Both the position numbers and the translations under genes were made by a program. DNA of 64,000 nt from NCBI RefSeq assembly GCF_007741515.1, contig NZ_CP036263.1:4451178-4515177 (forward strand). The letters are read 5' to 3'. Below, piece after piece: positions 8,375 through 16,673 of this stretch. The notes under the pieces are model-generated. The model made no database searches. It was not told the DNA's origin and saw only the letters and a list, made by a program, of their open reading frames with translations. Within the stretch, counting starts at the first letter, position 1, and each line of letters begins with the position of its first letter. This stretch comes from Adhaeretor mobilis. Its GTDB lineage: Bacteria; Planctomycetota; Planctomycetia; Pirellulales; Lacipirellulaceae.

Positions 8375-9037
8375 GCCGAGAAGCCCGAAGCTCGTAAGCT
8401 TGGGTACCCAACTACGATTGATGGCCTCATAGAAGCAGGCGAGCAACTTGCCGCCGCACAGAAATTCGACAATCCGACTCTTGGCGAGAAAATTGAATAC
8501 GGGCTGTGGCAGGCTGCGCAGTGCGAACCGCGGCAACCGCGCGAAATGAACGACGCTGTTCGGCTGATAAAGCATGTCTCGTTCGATGTCGATCGGCACT
8601 ACGACGATCTCCCGGAGAAGGGCAGGGCAGAAGTTGATAGGGTGGTGCTGGAAGCGATCTGGGCGGGTATCGAAAGTGAGGACAATCAGCGGGACTTTGA
8701 TCAGGGGTTTGCGGGCGCGAAGAGTACGCTTGTGAAAAAAATAGCCCGGAAGCTCCCCCATCTCGATGGGGCTTCCGCCACCGAGCTAGTAACATCGGCC
8801 TTTGTCGACTACGGGTTACGGGCCCACCAGTACCTTGCCGGTTGCATCCAGGCAATCATGCAAGATTTCAGGAATGGCTTAGAGGTGCCACTCAACGAGC
8901 ATGAGAGCAAGGTCTTTGAGTTGCTCTACAACTCCCAGGACGCTTTTGGGGGATTGCCACTGATCTTACTCGGGGAGAGACTCGACACAGTGCGTCTCGT
9001 GATTCGCGAACTGCTCTGCGCGTCTGACGAGCTGTGA
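8375..9037 (+). pseudogene. Hypothetical protein gene, lacking a normal start and cut by an IS21 end
   Basis: The frame is open from just after a TGA at 8372-8374 and gives about 220 residues of ordinary protein character: KLGYPTTIDGLIEAGEQLAA, then NDAVRLIKHVSFDVD, and a helical C-terminal half. No ATG occurs before 8546, well inside the coherent sequence, so the true 5' end seems lost. At the 3' end the stop codon (9035-9037) lies inside the 25-base IS21 terminal sequence that starts at 9033, so the natural C-terminus is probably lost too. I recognise no family. A shorter protein from ATG 8546 (163 residues) could still be made. Confidence 0.5.
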
Positions 9038-9057
9038 ATAGCGTTCGAAAAGTGCGG
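9033..9057. repeat. IS21-type terminal repeat, solo copy B
   Basis: An exact copy of the 25 bases at 3458-3482, here without any transposase sequence after it. It provides the TGA stop of the upstream hypothetical gene. The likely origin is a deleted IS21 element, or a recombination between two element ends that removed the body. Confidence 0.6.
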
Positions 9058-9419
9058 GGCTGATGCTGGTCTTGCTACACGCCGAGGCCTGTCTCCAAAG
9101 AGAGCTCGATAGTGTCGTCTATCATTAGTATTTCCGGAGGACATTGCCAAAGTAACTATCACTGGCTTTAGGCCAAGCTGGGTCTCATCAACCCACTAGG
9201 ACATGCTGAAGAGTAGGTGTGATGGGTAGAGTTTCAACGGATTCGGCTCTTGAAGGTAAACGCAACAATTTTGAACTTTACCAAGTACACGACTAGGCCG
9301 CGTTAGAAGCAGCAGGCAATCCGTGCATCAATATCCGATTTACCTAAGCTACGAAGTTGGTGCGGGATCACGCTTTTACGGAAATCCTCAGGAGGTGGGA
9401 ATTCGCATTTTCGATATTG
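9058..9419. other. Gene-free stretch
   Basis: I see no gene, RNA or clear repeat here. It lies downstream of both the truncated plus-strand frame and the minus-strand SGNH gene, so terminators are expected, but no strong hairpin with a T-run stands out. It may contain further unrecognisable debris of the IS21 element that ends at 9033. Confidence 0.5.
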
Positions 9420-10589
9420 TCACTGTCCAAGAAGAGGCTCCAGCACCTTCCGAAACTCAGAAGCCTGCCTCATGAAGCCCAGGTCGTTTGGATGCGAGCC
9501 ATCGACTGTCCCTTCCCCGTCGTCTCCCAACAGTTGATCGCCCTTGAGGTAATACAGCTCAACGACACCCGCTTCCTGCAATCGCTGGAAAGCACCGTGA
9601 TAGGCTTGACGCGACGTCCGGTGACGCTTGCGATGCGCCAAATTCAGGAAAGCATCCGCATAGGTTCTGTCCTCGACTAGCAAGATGGGAGTGTGGGGAT
9701 GCTTTTCTCGGAGTTTTTTTACAAAGGGTTCGGTACGCTCAGTGATCACCTCGGAGTTAATATTCGGAAGACAATCCAGAACAAAGACCGCCGGGTCGAG
9801 CTCGCTGAGTAGTTCTGCCAATTCGAGCTCCATCTTCCCGTTCCCGGAGAACCCCAAATTGATCACCGGGACATCCAACTGCCTGCCAAGGAGGGCTGTG
9901 TGAACCATGCCAGGACGCGACGCCGCACAGCCTTGGGCAATGGACGTTCCGTAGAACACTAACGGCTTGTCGCGACCAGCAGGCCGTTTGGGTGCGGCCT
10001 GGAATAGCGTCTCATGGGGAACTCCCAATTCCAGCGAAGTTATACCATTATAGAGGGGCAAGTAGAGCAGATATTCCCGCTTCCCCGCTGGCAGGCCTTG
10101 GGCGAGCGGAAGCTCGTTTGTGCGGCCAACCGGCTTGCCGACGGCTAGCCAACGCCAGTTGCCTTGGTCGGCTTTAACGTAAAGGTCCAAGCCACTCACA
10201 CCAGTCGCGGCCATGTGGGGCATTGCTAGGTTGGGTGAATAGAGCGTCCAACGGGCATGAATCTCGCGAGCATCGGTGATAAACCGCACGCACATCCCCG
10301 CAGTATGGTGGCTCAGGCTCCATACCTCTGGGCGGACCAATCCCTCCGCCTTGGCTGGGAGACGGTCGTAAAAATTGCTCGTTTCGCCCCACCCTTTGCC
10401 TTCGATGTCGAGGGATCGAAGATCATGCCATGAAAGCCTTTCTTCAGTCTTACCGTTCTCAACTCGACTGCTTCCAGCAACTGTGGGCTTGGAAACGCCG
10501 GATCGAGCGACCTCCACTGCTACGATGGGCCGAGCCAAGAGCAGGCAGAGGCAGATCAACAGGAAATATCGCAAGGAGCCACTTAGCAT
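9420..10589 (-). CDS. Secreted SGNH/GDSL-type hydrolase with N-terminal SGNH_hydro_2-like domain
   Basis: A probable carbohydrate or acyl esterase of the SGNH superfamily, 389 residues. A signal peptide covers about residues 1-24 (LRYFLLICLCLLLARPIVAV). Residues about 60-190 form the beta-sandwich domain often found before this catalytic domain. The catalytic domain has block I as VFYGTSIAQGCAASR with the nucleophile serine, block II INLGFSGNGKME, block III near LDCLPNINSE, and block V as DGSHPNDLGF with the Asp-His pair. It is the last gene of the 17624-9420 minus-strand cluster, 54 bases after the inactive phosphatase-like gene. The substrate is unknown; an O-acyl group on a polysaccharide is plausible. 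Confidence 0.9.
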   Translation of the reverse strand: MLSGSLRYFLLICLCLLLARPIVAVEVARSGVSKPTVAGSSRVENGKTEERLSWHDLRSLDIEGKGWGETSNFYDRLPAKAEGLVRPEVWSLSHHTAGMCVRFITDAREIHARWTLYSPNLAMPHMAATGVSGLDLYVKADQGNWRWLAVGKPVGRTNELPLAQGLPAGKREYLLYLPLYNGITSLELGVPHETLFQAAPKRPAGRDKPLVFYGTSIAQGCAASRPGMVHTALLGRQLDVPVINLGFSGNGKMELELAELLSELDPAVFVLDCLPNINSEVITERTEPFVKKLREKHPHTPILLVEDRTYADAFLNLAHRKRHRTSRQAYHGAFQRLQEAGVVELYYLKGDQLLGDDGEGTVDGSHPNDLGFMRQASEFRKVLEPLLGQ

Positions 10590-10643
10590 GAGGATCTTCT
10601 AGGTTAGTAATGTTGGCAAAGCGTAACGGACTGTAGGACGCGA

Positions 10644-11840
10644 CTAGGGAATGGCCAGTGTCTTGGTGTCGAGTACGGAACCATCCTCAACATTCTTTAA
10701 CTCGATGACAAGTTGGTGCGTGTCGTTGTTGAACTTCATGAGCACGTAGCTACTCACGCCTGCGCCAAAGGCTTGGTTCTTGTCGAAGTACATGTCCTGG
10801 GGCCGGCCCTTCACCAGTGAAGAGTTGTACCAGGGCAGGCCCTGCATCTCGGCGCGTTCCGCGTAAAGTCCGTAGCCGGTCAGGATAGCAGTGTTCTTCC
10901 GTAGGAACGGCTTCCAGTGTTTGAATACGCCATCAGGATTAGCGACCACGGTATTGCTGCTATTGTACAAGGTGATAAGCGAAGTCTCGGATGTATCCGT
11001 TGTTTCGACGAGATTCTTGTACCAAAGGAACTGTTCCGATTCGGCATCTACATCATGGCAGGCTTGGAGATTGGTGCCGTTGTCTGTGACGTGGGCATTA
11101 TCGATCGCAACCAACCGCAGATGAAACTCTGGCACCTCGAACGACCATTTCCACTCCTCGTCGGGTTGGGCAAGGAAGTGGGTGATGCTTTGCGCGGCGA
11201 TATCGTACACCGGTTCCGGCGCGGGGTCGCCGTGAGCAGTGGGCCGTGGAAGCCACTGTCGGTCGTGATTGCCCATAACGGCCAAGAAAGGCGTGGTCCG
11301 AAACAACTTGGGGTAGCTGTCGATTAAGCCCTCAAACGGCTTGAAACACACCTTCTTCTTGCCGCAAGGTCCATACGTGTCCCAAACATAGTCCCCTAGA
11401 CCGATCACTAGGTGAGGGTCGTCGTCAAGGAGGGCTTGTAAATCGGGCCGGGTTTGCCAATTGCCGGTCAGAGCAACTCGCAATTCCTTGGTGGGGTAAG
11501 CCTTGAAGGATTGCTCGGTCGATTGCTGCTCACCGGTGACAACCTGGAAATAGTAAACGACATCCCTGGCAGGAGTATCTATTTCCACTTGGTGGAGGGT
11601 AGTCGCTTCAGAGTCCTCGGCCGTCTCACCATACTTCAGACTGAGTCCGTAGTTGACTACTGAGGGGCCGGCCTGGGTCGTTTGCCAATTGATAACGGTT
11701 TTGTCGGGATTGTTCGATTGGTGTGAGATCCAAATGCGTTCGACTTGAGCAAACGCAGTAACACTGAACGAAAGACTGCAACTGACCAGCAAGGCTAACG
11801 TAAGCCTACTAGAATTCTTGGAGAGAGTATACTTTATCAT
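10644..11840 (-). CDS. Secreted metallophosphatase-fold protein with most metal ligands lost
   Basis: The 398-residue protein has a signal peptide (about 1-31, ending TAFAQ), then a fibronectin-like N-terminal domain as in purple acid phosphatases (VERIWISHQSNNPDKTVINW), then a calcineurin-like phosphoesterase domain. Two of the five metal-site motifs are intact: GLGDYVWD (GD at 149-150) and MGNHD (190-193). The others are degraded: the first DxG motif reads TGNWQ with Asn 127, the VxxH strand reads LITLYNSS near 288-295, and the GHxH motif reads TGYGLY at 321-326. It is therefore probably catalytically weak or dead. I chose ATG 11840 because the signal peptide begins there; the frame is open to 11957. 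It lies between an intact phosphoesterase and the SGNH gene. Confidence 0.8.
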   Translation of the reverse strand: MIKYTLSKNSSRLTLALLVSCSLSFSVTAFAQVERIWISHQSNNPDKTVINWQTTQAGPSVVNYGLSLKYGETAEDSEATTLHQVEIDTPARDVVYYFQVVTGEQQSTEQSFKAYPTKELRVALTGNWQTRPDLQALLDDDPHLVIGLGDYVWDTYGPCGKKKVCFKPFEGLIDSYPKLFRTTPFLAVMGNHDRQWLPRPTAHGDPAPEPVYDIAAQSITHFLAQPDEEWKWSFEVPEFHLRLVAIDNAHVTDNGTNLQACHDVDAESEQFLWYKNLVETTDTSETSLITLYNSSNTVVANPDGVFKHWKPFLRKNTAILTGYGLYAERAEMQGLPWYNSSLVKGRPQDMYFDKNQAFGAGVSSYVLMKFNNDTHQLVIELKNVEDGSVLDTKTLAIP

Positions 11841-11973
11841 GCAAGTAAGCGGGAGTATTAGCCGCAACGCGATGGCGTCTGGCTTGAGTGAGTGACGGTA
11901 TGAGCGAGTGAAAGTGCAAGAACCGCGAACTGAGGCCCAACCATGCTCAGTCAGCATCGCCTAGTCAAATTCG

Positions 11974-13338
11974 TCAAGCAAGTAGTGCGTAACCTGCCAC
12001 GTAGATTTCCGTATGCTGTCCCGTTAGTCGTGCTACTTCCGCATATAACGTATCCGCGGTCCGCAACTTTCCGGGGATCACAAATTCATAAACACCATGT
12101 TTCGGCAGCGGAATTTTCAAGTCATGCCAGCTCTTGCGATCACCAGAGACTCGGACCGCAGCCTTTGGAGTGCCATCGGCCGAGGGTTTGAAGCTACCTA
12201 GCACGGCAAGGCGACTGGCACCCGTATCCTTCAATGGTAAACCATAGACGAGCTTGCGCACGTAGCACCAGCAAGTGACGTTGTCGTTGGCATCGTGCTC
12301 AATGCGATACGGTTCGTCTCCCTCGCCAACAAGCGTTTTCCAACGAACGTCCTTGGCAAACTGAAACGGTTTCGGAATCGGCACCGCGTGATTGGAATCG
12401 GGTTGCTCTTTCAATCGAAAGCCGTGTTCCATGCTGCGAAAAACTCTGTTGACAATCTTTCCACCCTGCATGAGGAAGTACCAATACCCGGGCTTCTCGG
12501 GGCCGCCCCAAATCCCAGGAGCACTACACACGACCGTCGCTTGGTTAATCGTCGTATGAGGTAGCTGAAATACTTGATCGTGGTTTCGATGCTCATGCCC
12601 GCAAATAGCCCAGACTATGCCGCGATGTTCGACCAACGCATTCTCATAAGCGGGGGCGATCATGCGCTCACGAACCGACGACCCAAGTGATGGTTGATGC
12701 ACAAACGTAATGATCTCCTGATCTCTATCGACGCCAGCAATGTCTGCGGCGAACCAATCGCTTTGCCTGCTGTCGATCCGTCCGTCGCTGTGCCCATTGA
12801 GCAGCACAAAGTGTCCGCCAGCAAGATTGAAGGATTCGTACGCAGGGAATTCGGGAAAGACCTCATGGAACAACTCTGGCTCGTCTTCACCGGGATGGGT
12901 GTCATGGTTGCCGAGTGTTAGCTTAAGAGGAATGGCCGGATCGAGCTGCTCGGCATGCTTCCGAAACGCATTGAATTCATCGATGGTCTTGAGCTTTTCT
13001 TGCTTGTTAGGTCGACGTCCAAAGGAGAGTGAAGCAGTAACCGCCATGTCACCATTGACAAGGAAGAATTCAGGCCTGGGATCAAGCTGATTGATCTCCT
13101 TAATGACCGGTAGCAAGCCATCGCCTGTATTCATGCCGTAGTGGCAATCGGCGGCTACGACAAAGTACGCGCTATCGGTTGCCGTGGGATCGAAGCTGGC
13201 GGCGTGAAACGCTTCGGACACCGTGCGGTAAGGATATCGATTACCAATCGTGGTTAAGGCACGGCTCTCTTTGCCGCCAGCGCTCGATAGGGCTGCCGCC
13301 CCTGCTGCGACTTGCGTTAGAAATTGTCGACGCTGCAT
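11974..13338 (-). CDS. Tat-exported calcineurin-like metallophosphoesterase
   Basis: A phosphoesterase with a dinuclear metal centre, 454 residues, probably exported by the Tat route: it begins MQRRQFLTQVAAGAAALSSA, an RR-x-F-L signal. All five metal motifs are present: AADCHYG (D64, H66), VNGDMA (GD at about 96), TLGNHD (143-146), ITFVHQPS, and ICGHEHRNH. The last 100 or so residues form a separate beta-rich domain. It belongs to the minus-strand secreted-protein cluster, 33 bases after the lipoprotein gene. The substrate is unknown. Related domains cleave phosphodiesters or phosphomonoesters; in this setting a phosphorylated glycan or nucleotide is possible. Confidence 0.9.
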   Translation of the reverse strand: MQRRQFLTQVAAGAAALSSAGGKESRALTTIGNRYPYRTVSEAFHAASFDPTATDSAYFVVAADCHYGMNTGDGLLPVIKEINQLDPRPEFFLVNGDMAVTASLSFGRRPNKQEKLKTIDEFNAFRKHAEQLDPAIPLKLTLGNHDTHPGEDEPELFHEVFPEFPAYESFNLAGGHFVLLNGHSDGRIDSRQSDWFAADIAGVDRDQEIITFVHQPSLGSSVRERMIAPAYENALVEHRGIVWAICGHEHRNHDQVFQLPHTTINQATVVCSAPGIWGGPEKPGYWYFLMQGGKIVNRVFRSMEHGFRLKEQPDSNHAVPIPKPFQFAKDVRWKTLVGEGDEPYRIEHDANDNVTCWCYVRKLVYGLPLKDTGASRLAVLGSFKPSADGTPKAAVRVSGDRKSWHDLKIPLPKHGVYEFVIPGKLRTADTLYAEVARLTGQHTEIYVAGYALLA

Positions 13339-13371
13339 AGATATTCTATCTCGCGATCTAGAAAGCCGCGT

Positions 13372-13770
13372 CTACTTTTTGACCAACTTGAAATCGATCG
13401 TATTTTCCCCAGGAGCAATCTCTTCGGTCAGCGTGGACTTATCGTTGTACTGACTGGGAATGATTTCCCCAGGATAGCCTGGACCCACGGTGCGAATAGT
13501 GATCTCGTGGGTTCCCACTTTGGCACCTTTGATGTCGCGAATATAGGTGACCTCGTAGTTGCCTTCTTGGTTCGTTTTGCCGTGCGACGAACGCCCCAGG
13601 TCCACAGGATTGAAAGTCAGGTAGGCACCTTCCACGGGCTTCCCGCCCAGTGTGACCGTACCCTGGATAGTGCCCAATTCGGGTCGTGTGGAGTTCGAAC
13701 AGCCAGCGTTTGGTAGCATAAAGCAAGCGCAAACCAGACTGATGAGAATTGTCTTAGGGAGGTTCCTCAC
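13372..13770 (-). CDS. Small lipoprotein with carboxypeptidase-regulatory-like beta domain
   Basis: A 132-residue planctomycete-type lipoprotein. The signal peptide ends in a lipobox, MLPNAGCSN, with the Cys at residue 24. The rest is a single transthyretin-like beta-sandwich, recognisable by IQGTVTLGGKPVEGAYLTFN and later TNQEGNYEVTYI. Such lipoproteins commonly accompany DUF1559 genes in planctomycetes, and here the DUF1559 gene lies 121 bases upstream. It is probably a periplasmic or surface structural component rather than an enzyme. Confidence 0.85.
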   Translation of the reverse strand: MRNLPKTILISLVCACFMLPNAGCSNSTRPELGTIQGTVTLGGKPVEGAYLTFNPVDLGRSSHGKTNQEGNYEVTYIRDIKGAKVGTHEITIRTVGPGYPGEIIPSQYNDKSTLTEEIAPGENTIDFKLVKK

Positions 13771-13891
13771 TCGACTTTTCCTTGATCGTAGGCGGAATAG
13801 TTATTTCTTTGGTGTTAGAGATTTAATAATTGCCAACACCCAGGCTCGGAAGCACTTGCAGCAGCTCAAAACACTGCTTCATGAATTCGCA

Positions 13892-14962
13892 TCACAGGTC
13901 GGTAAACTGACCGTCAGCATAGCCACCTAGAAACTTGAAGACATCGGTGTCCGTATCTTCGCTAATATACCGGACAGACCCATCACCCATCCCAAAATTA
14001 CATCCACCAGGGTGAAGACTACCAGGGCTTTCAAAAAAGTCGTTATTCAATCCACCCGGGGTACCACCGGTTGGGAAGTTATCGGTGTCAAACAAGTTGC
14101 TGACACCACCTACCGCCCATCCATCGAAACTCCATTTGGCGCAGTCTTCCAAGTTGTTCAGTCGCTGAAGTTCGCCAACCATAATCGTGTTACTTAATCC
14201 GTCGGTGACCGTCGCTACTTTGACATCGACACCGTACGTGATGATCCCCAGATAGTCCGTGAAACGATCCTGCGCAGTCCTCCCGGACTCACGTCCTCCG
14301 CCCCGTGTAAACATAGAGACGACGTCGTGCGTACAGGAGGCATTTGGCCCCCCTGGATTTCCATCCCCGTTGAAGAAGGAATTAGAAGAGGAGATACATC
14401 CGCCGTAATCGGTACCTCCGGCTGACCACTGTTGGAACATGTTAGGCGAGAATTCTCCGATGTCAGATCTGCGACTGGGACAATAAAAGCTCGGAAGGTC
14501 CTTCTCAGCAAGCGGACGGTTTTCCGCCGAGACGAGGCTCTTGGTGAAATCCCATTGGTCGCGAATGGAACCCTGCTCCATGTATGGAAGCATCCCCAAC
14601 AACCAACTCGTGCCCTTTCCATTGGCACCCGCGGACTTTGCTTCGATCCACAAATAAGCATAGCCAGGGTTTTCTGGTATTTGACCACCTTCTGAATCGT
14701 CGAAAACACTTGTGAATGCCTTAGGGAACTCCCCGAGGGCAGATTCGTAATTCAACACCGATAGCGCAAGTTGCCTGAGATTATTCGTACACTGCATGCG
14801 CCGGGCTGCTTCACGAGCGGCTTGCACGGCAGGCAGGAGTAAGCCGACCAGCACCCCAATAATGGCGATCACGACCAGCAACTCGACGAGCGTGAACGCG
14901 GCCTTGGCTTTCCTGTGAGGATTGCTCCGTGAATCGAGAGAAAAAGAGATTACGGTGTTCAT
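13892..14962 (-). CDS. DUF1559 family protein with type IV pilin-like N-terminus
   Basis: A 356-residue DUF1559 protein, a family greatly expanded in planctomycetes. The N-terminus carries a prepilin cleavage and methylation motif, AAFTLVELLVVIAIIGVLVG, at about residues 22-41, followed by PAVQAAREAARRMQCTNNLR. The C-terminal end has the family's H-x-G-G motif region, LHPGGCNFGMGDGSVRYISE. It is probably a pseudopilin-like surface subunit. I chose ATG 14962, which places the pilin signal at the usual distance; the frame is open to 15028. It lies between a LamG/PEP-CTERM gene and a lipoprotein gene, an arrangement partly repeated at 42821-47610. Confidence 0.93.
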   Translation of the reverse strand: MNTVISFSLDSRSNPHRKAKAAFTLVELLVVIAIIGVLVGLLLPAVQAAREAARRMQCTNNLRQLALSVLNYESALGEFPKAFTSVFDDSEGGQIPENPGYAYLWIEAKSAGANGKGTSWLLGMLPYMEQGSIRDQWDFTKSLVSAENRPLAEKDLPSFYCPSRRSDIGEFSPNMFQQWSAGGTDYGGCISSSNSFFNGDGNPGGPNASCTHDVVSMFTRGGGRESGRTAQDRFTDYLGIITYGVDVKVATVTDGLSNTIMVGELQRLNNLEDCAKWSFDGWAVGGVSNLFDTDNFPTGGTPGGLNNDFFESPGSLHPGGCNFGMGDGSVRYISEDTDTDVFKFLGGYADGQFTDL

Positions 14963-15103
14963 GCTATTGGCCCTGTACAGAGTCCTTACTTCGAGTGATA
15001 CAGTTTTCACTAACGCGGTCTGGAGCAACTGGGCTTTGATGAACCCTTCGCTCTGGCAAACTCGCTAGCGAGCAACAACTAATGCCCGCTAGCGAGAGTC
15101 GTT

Positions 15104-16432
15104 CTAAGCAGTTTGTCGAGTCGTGCGTGCCGTTCCGATGAGCATGGCGGCCAACACGATAGCGAGCGAGATCGACGTAGGCTCTGGGACAGCTGCACCA
15201 CTCACTACGGCAGCAGTCGATCCATACTGTGCGTCCCAGATAGCCAGATCTGTGGCATCGACATTCAAATCTGCATTGCCATCGCCATTGGCTAGTGTAG
15301 CCGTACCAGTGATCCCGAAACCTTGCTGCCAATCGAGGAAGTCTTGTCCATCGACCAGACCACTAGAATTGAAGTCGCCATTCGGGCCGGTCACGCCTGC
15401 CAGTTGCAGAAACTGACTTGGTAGCAGAACGGAGTCCGTATACCGGACCTCATCGAACAGACCATCTAGGCTTGCACCGAAAATATTGTCGGCCATTCCG
15501 ATGATTGCGAAGGCCGCATCATCGGGTGAATCGGTGCTAGAGTCACCGTAGAGCATCGTGCCATTGTTAGACATCTTGAAAGATTCCGTGCTAACCTCGT
15601 CTCCTACGAAAAGGTTCTCTAATTCACCATCGACATAGAACCGGAATTCGCCAGGCGTCGTACCACGTTCGCCATCGGTGTAGGTAAAGGCAATGTGATG
15701 CCATTCGCTGTCGTTGACTGGAACGAACGAAACCCCGGCATCGTTGGCCAGCCCGTTACCATCGCCGGGTAGGAAATAGGGAAACTCCTTGGAATCAGCA
15801 CGGATTCCATAGGTTTGCGATCCTGGGGTCCCAAAAGGACCAATTGACCAAGCGGTCACCGGCGATCCCCCTGGCATGTAGGTGCCATTGCCTACGCCTT
15901 TTCTTATCGAGGCAATACGGGCAAATGGCAGTGTATCGACACTTTTGATGAACGCCTCGTAGGTGAAGTTTCGCGTCTTGAAGATGGTTGGATCCCCGCC
16001 AGCTTCCTGAGCATTGACTGAGAAACTGGCATCGTCGGACCACTCCTCGTTTTCATTGGAAAACGGTCGCCCCGCTTGATCAAGGAGGACCGAGCTAGTA
16101 TTGGCGTAGGTCGTATTAGTAAGCGGGTCAAAAATCATATTCCCGGGGACGTCCGCGCTGTATTGCACTGCAAGTGCCGCCGCAACTTGTGTGTTGGTAC
16201 CGCCGGTTAGACTTCCATCTCCCTGATCCACGAGCACGGCGGTCACCTGTGCAGCAGTCGCACCTGCAGGGACGACATCCGAAGGTATCGAAAGTACAGT
16301 GTCGCCAATGGTGCCTTCACCACGCCAGTATCCCAGGACGTTCTGGGCAGAAGCACTGGGAACGCTGACGAGCGTCAAGAGTCCTGTAGCTACTAAACCT
16401 ACGAGAGTTTGCCTATTCCATATCGATTTCAT
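15104..16432 (-). CDS. LamG-fold surface protein with dockerin-like segment and PEP-CTERM tail
   Basis: A 442-residue exported protein. The signal peptide covers about residues 1-29 (ending PSASAQ). A concanavalin-like LamG jelly-roll fills about 30-340, with the typical WHHIAFTYTDGERGTTPGEF. A dockerin-type calcium motif follows, GDFNSSGLVDGQDFLDWQQG, with a second partial half, NGDGNADLNVDATDLAIWD. The end is a PEP-CTERM sorting tail: AVPEPTSISLAIVLAAML plus basic residues. It is probably anchored or processed at the outer surface by an exosortase-type system. ATG 16432 is preferred over 16450 because it begins the signal peptide. It is followed on the same strand by the DUF1559 gene. Confidence 0.87.
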   Translation of the reverse strand: MKSIWNRQTLVGLVATGLLTLVSVPSASAQNVLGYWRGEGTIGDTVLSIPSDVVPAGATAAQVTAVLVDQGDGSLTGGTNTQVAAALAVQYSADVPGNMIFDPLTNTTYANTSSVLLDQAGRPFSNENEEWSDDASFSVNAQEAGGDPTIFKTRNFTYEAFIKSVDTLPFARIASIRKGVGNGTYMPGGSPVTAWSIGPFGTPGSQTYGIRADSKEFPYFLPGDGNGLANDAGVSFVPVNDSEWHHIAFTYTDGERGTTPGEFRFYVDGELENLFVGDEVSTESFKMSNNGTMLYGDSSTDSPDDAAFAIIGMADNIFGASLDGLFDEVRYTDSVLLPSQFLQLAGVTGPNGDFNSSGLVDGQDFLDWQQGFGITGTATLANGDGNADLNVDATDLAIWDAQYGSTAAVVSGAAVPEPTSISLAIVLAAMLIGTARTTRQTA

Positions 16433-16530
16433 CGGTTTGCCTGTTCGCAAGAGTAAAAACTGCCTGATATTGAATACTTCGACAATCGGTATTAAGTGGT
16501 CGGCGTAAAATGGAACTCGGATTGGGTGCT

Positions 16531-16579
16531 AAAAACACTCCCTCCTCCTGCGCCAGCCGGGAAACCCGGTAGGAGGGAG
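16531..16579 (-). terminator. Rho-independent terminator after the first LamG gene
   Basis: A strong interrupted hairpin: CTCCCTCCT (16538-16546) pairs with AGGAGGGAG (16571-16579), and an inner stem CCGGG-AAA-CCCGG spans 16557-16569. Read on the minus strand, the hairpin is followed by TTTTT (complement of 16531-16535). It lies 95 bases past the stop of the gene at 16674 and before the next LamG gene, so the first LamG gene may be transcribed separately or at a higher level. Confidence 0.75.
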
Positions 16580-16673
16580 CGCGTGCTTCGGAATGCAAAA
16601 TTAAAAAGATCGGTAGTTTGCCAGCAATGCCAGGGGATGCGAGCACATCCCCTGGAGTTGCGTTCACAGAAAC

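Noticed and set aside
8087-8761. A 224-codon minus-strand frame as one gene
   Set aside because: Its first half is opposite the more protein-like plus-strand frame at 8375-9037. Only its last 100 codons look plausible, and they have no start, so I left it as a doubtful relic.
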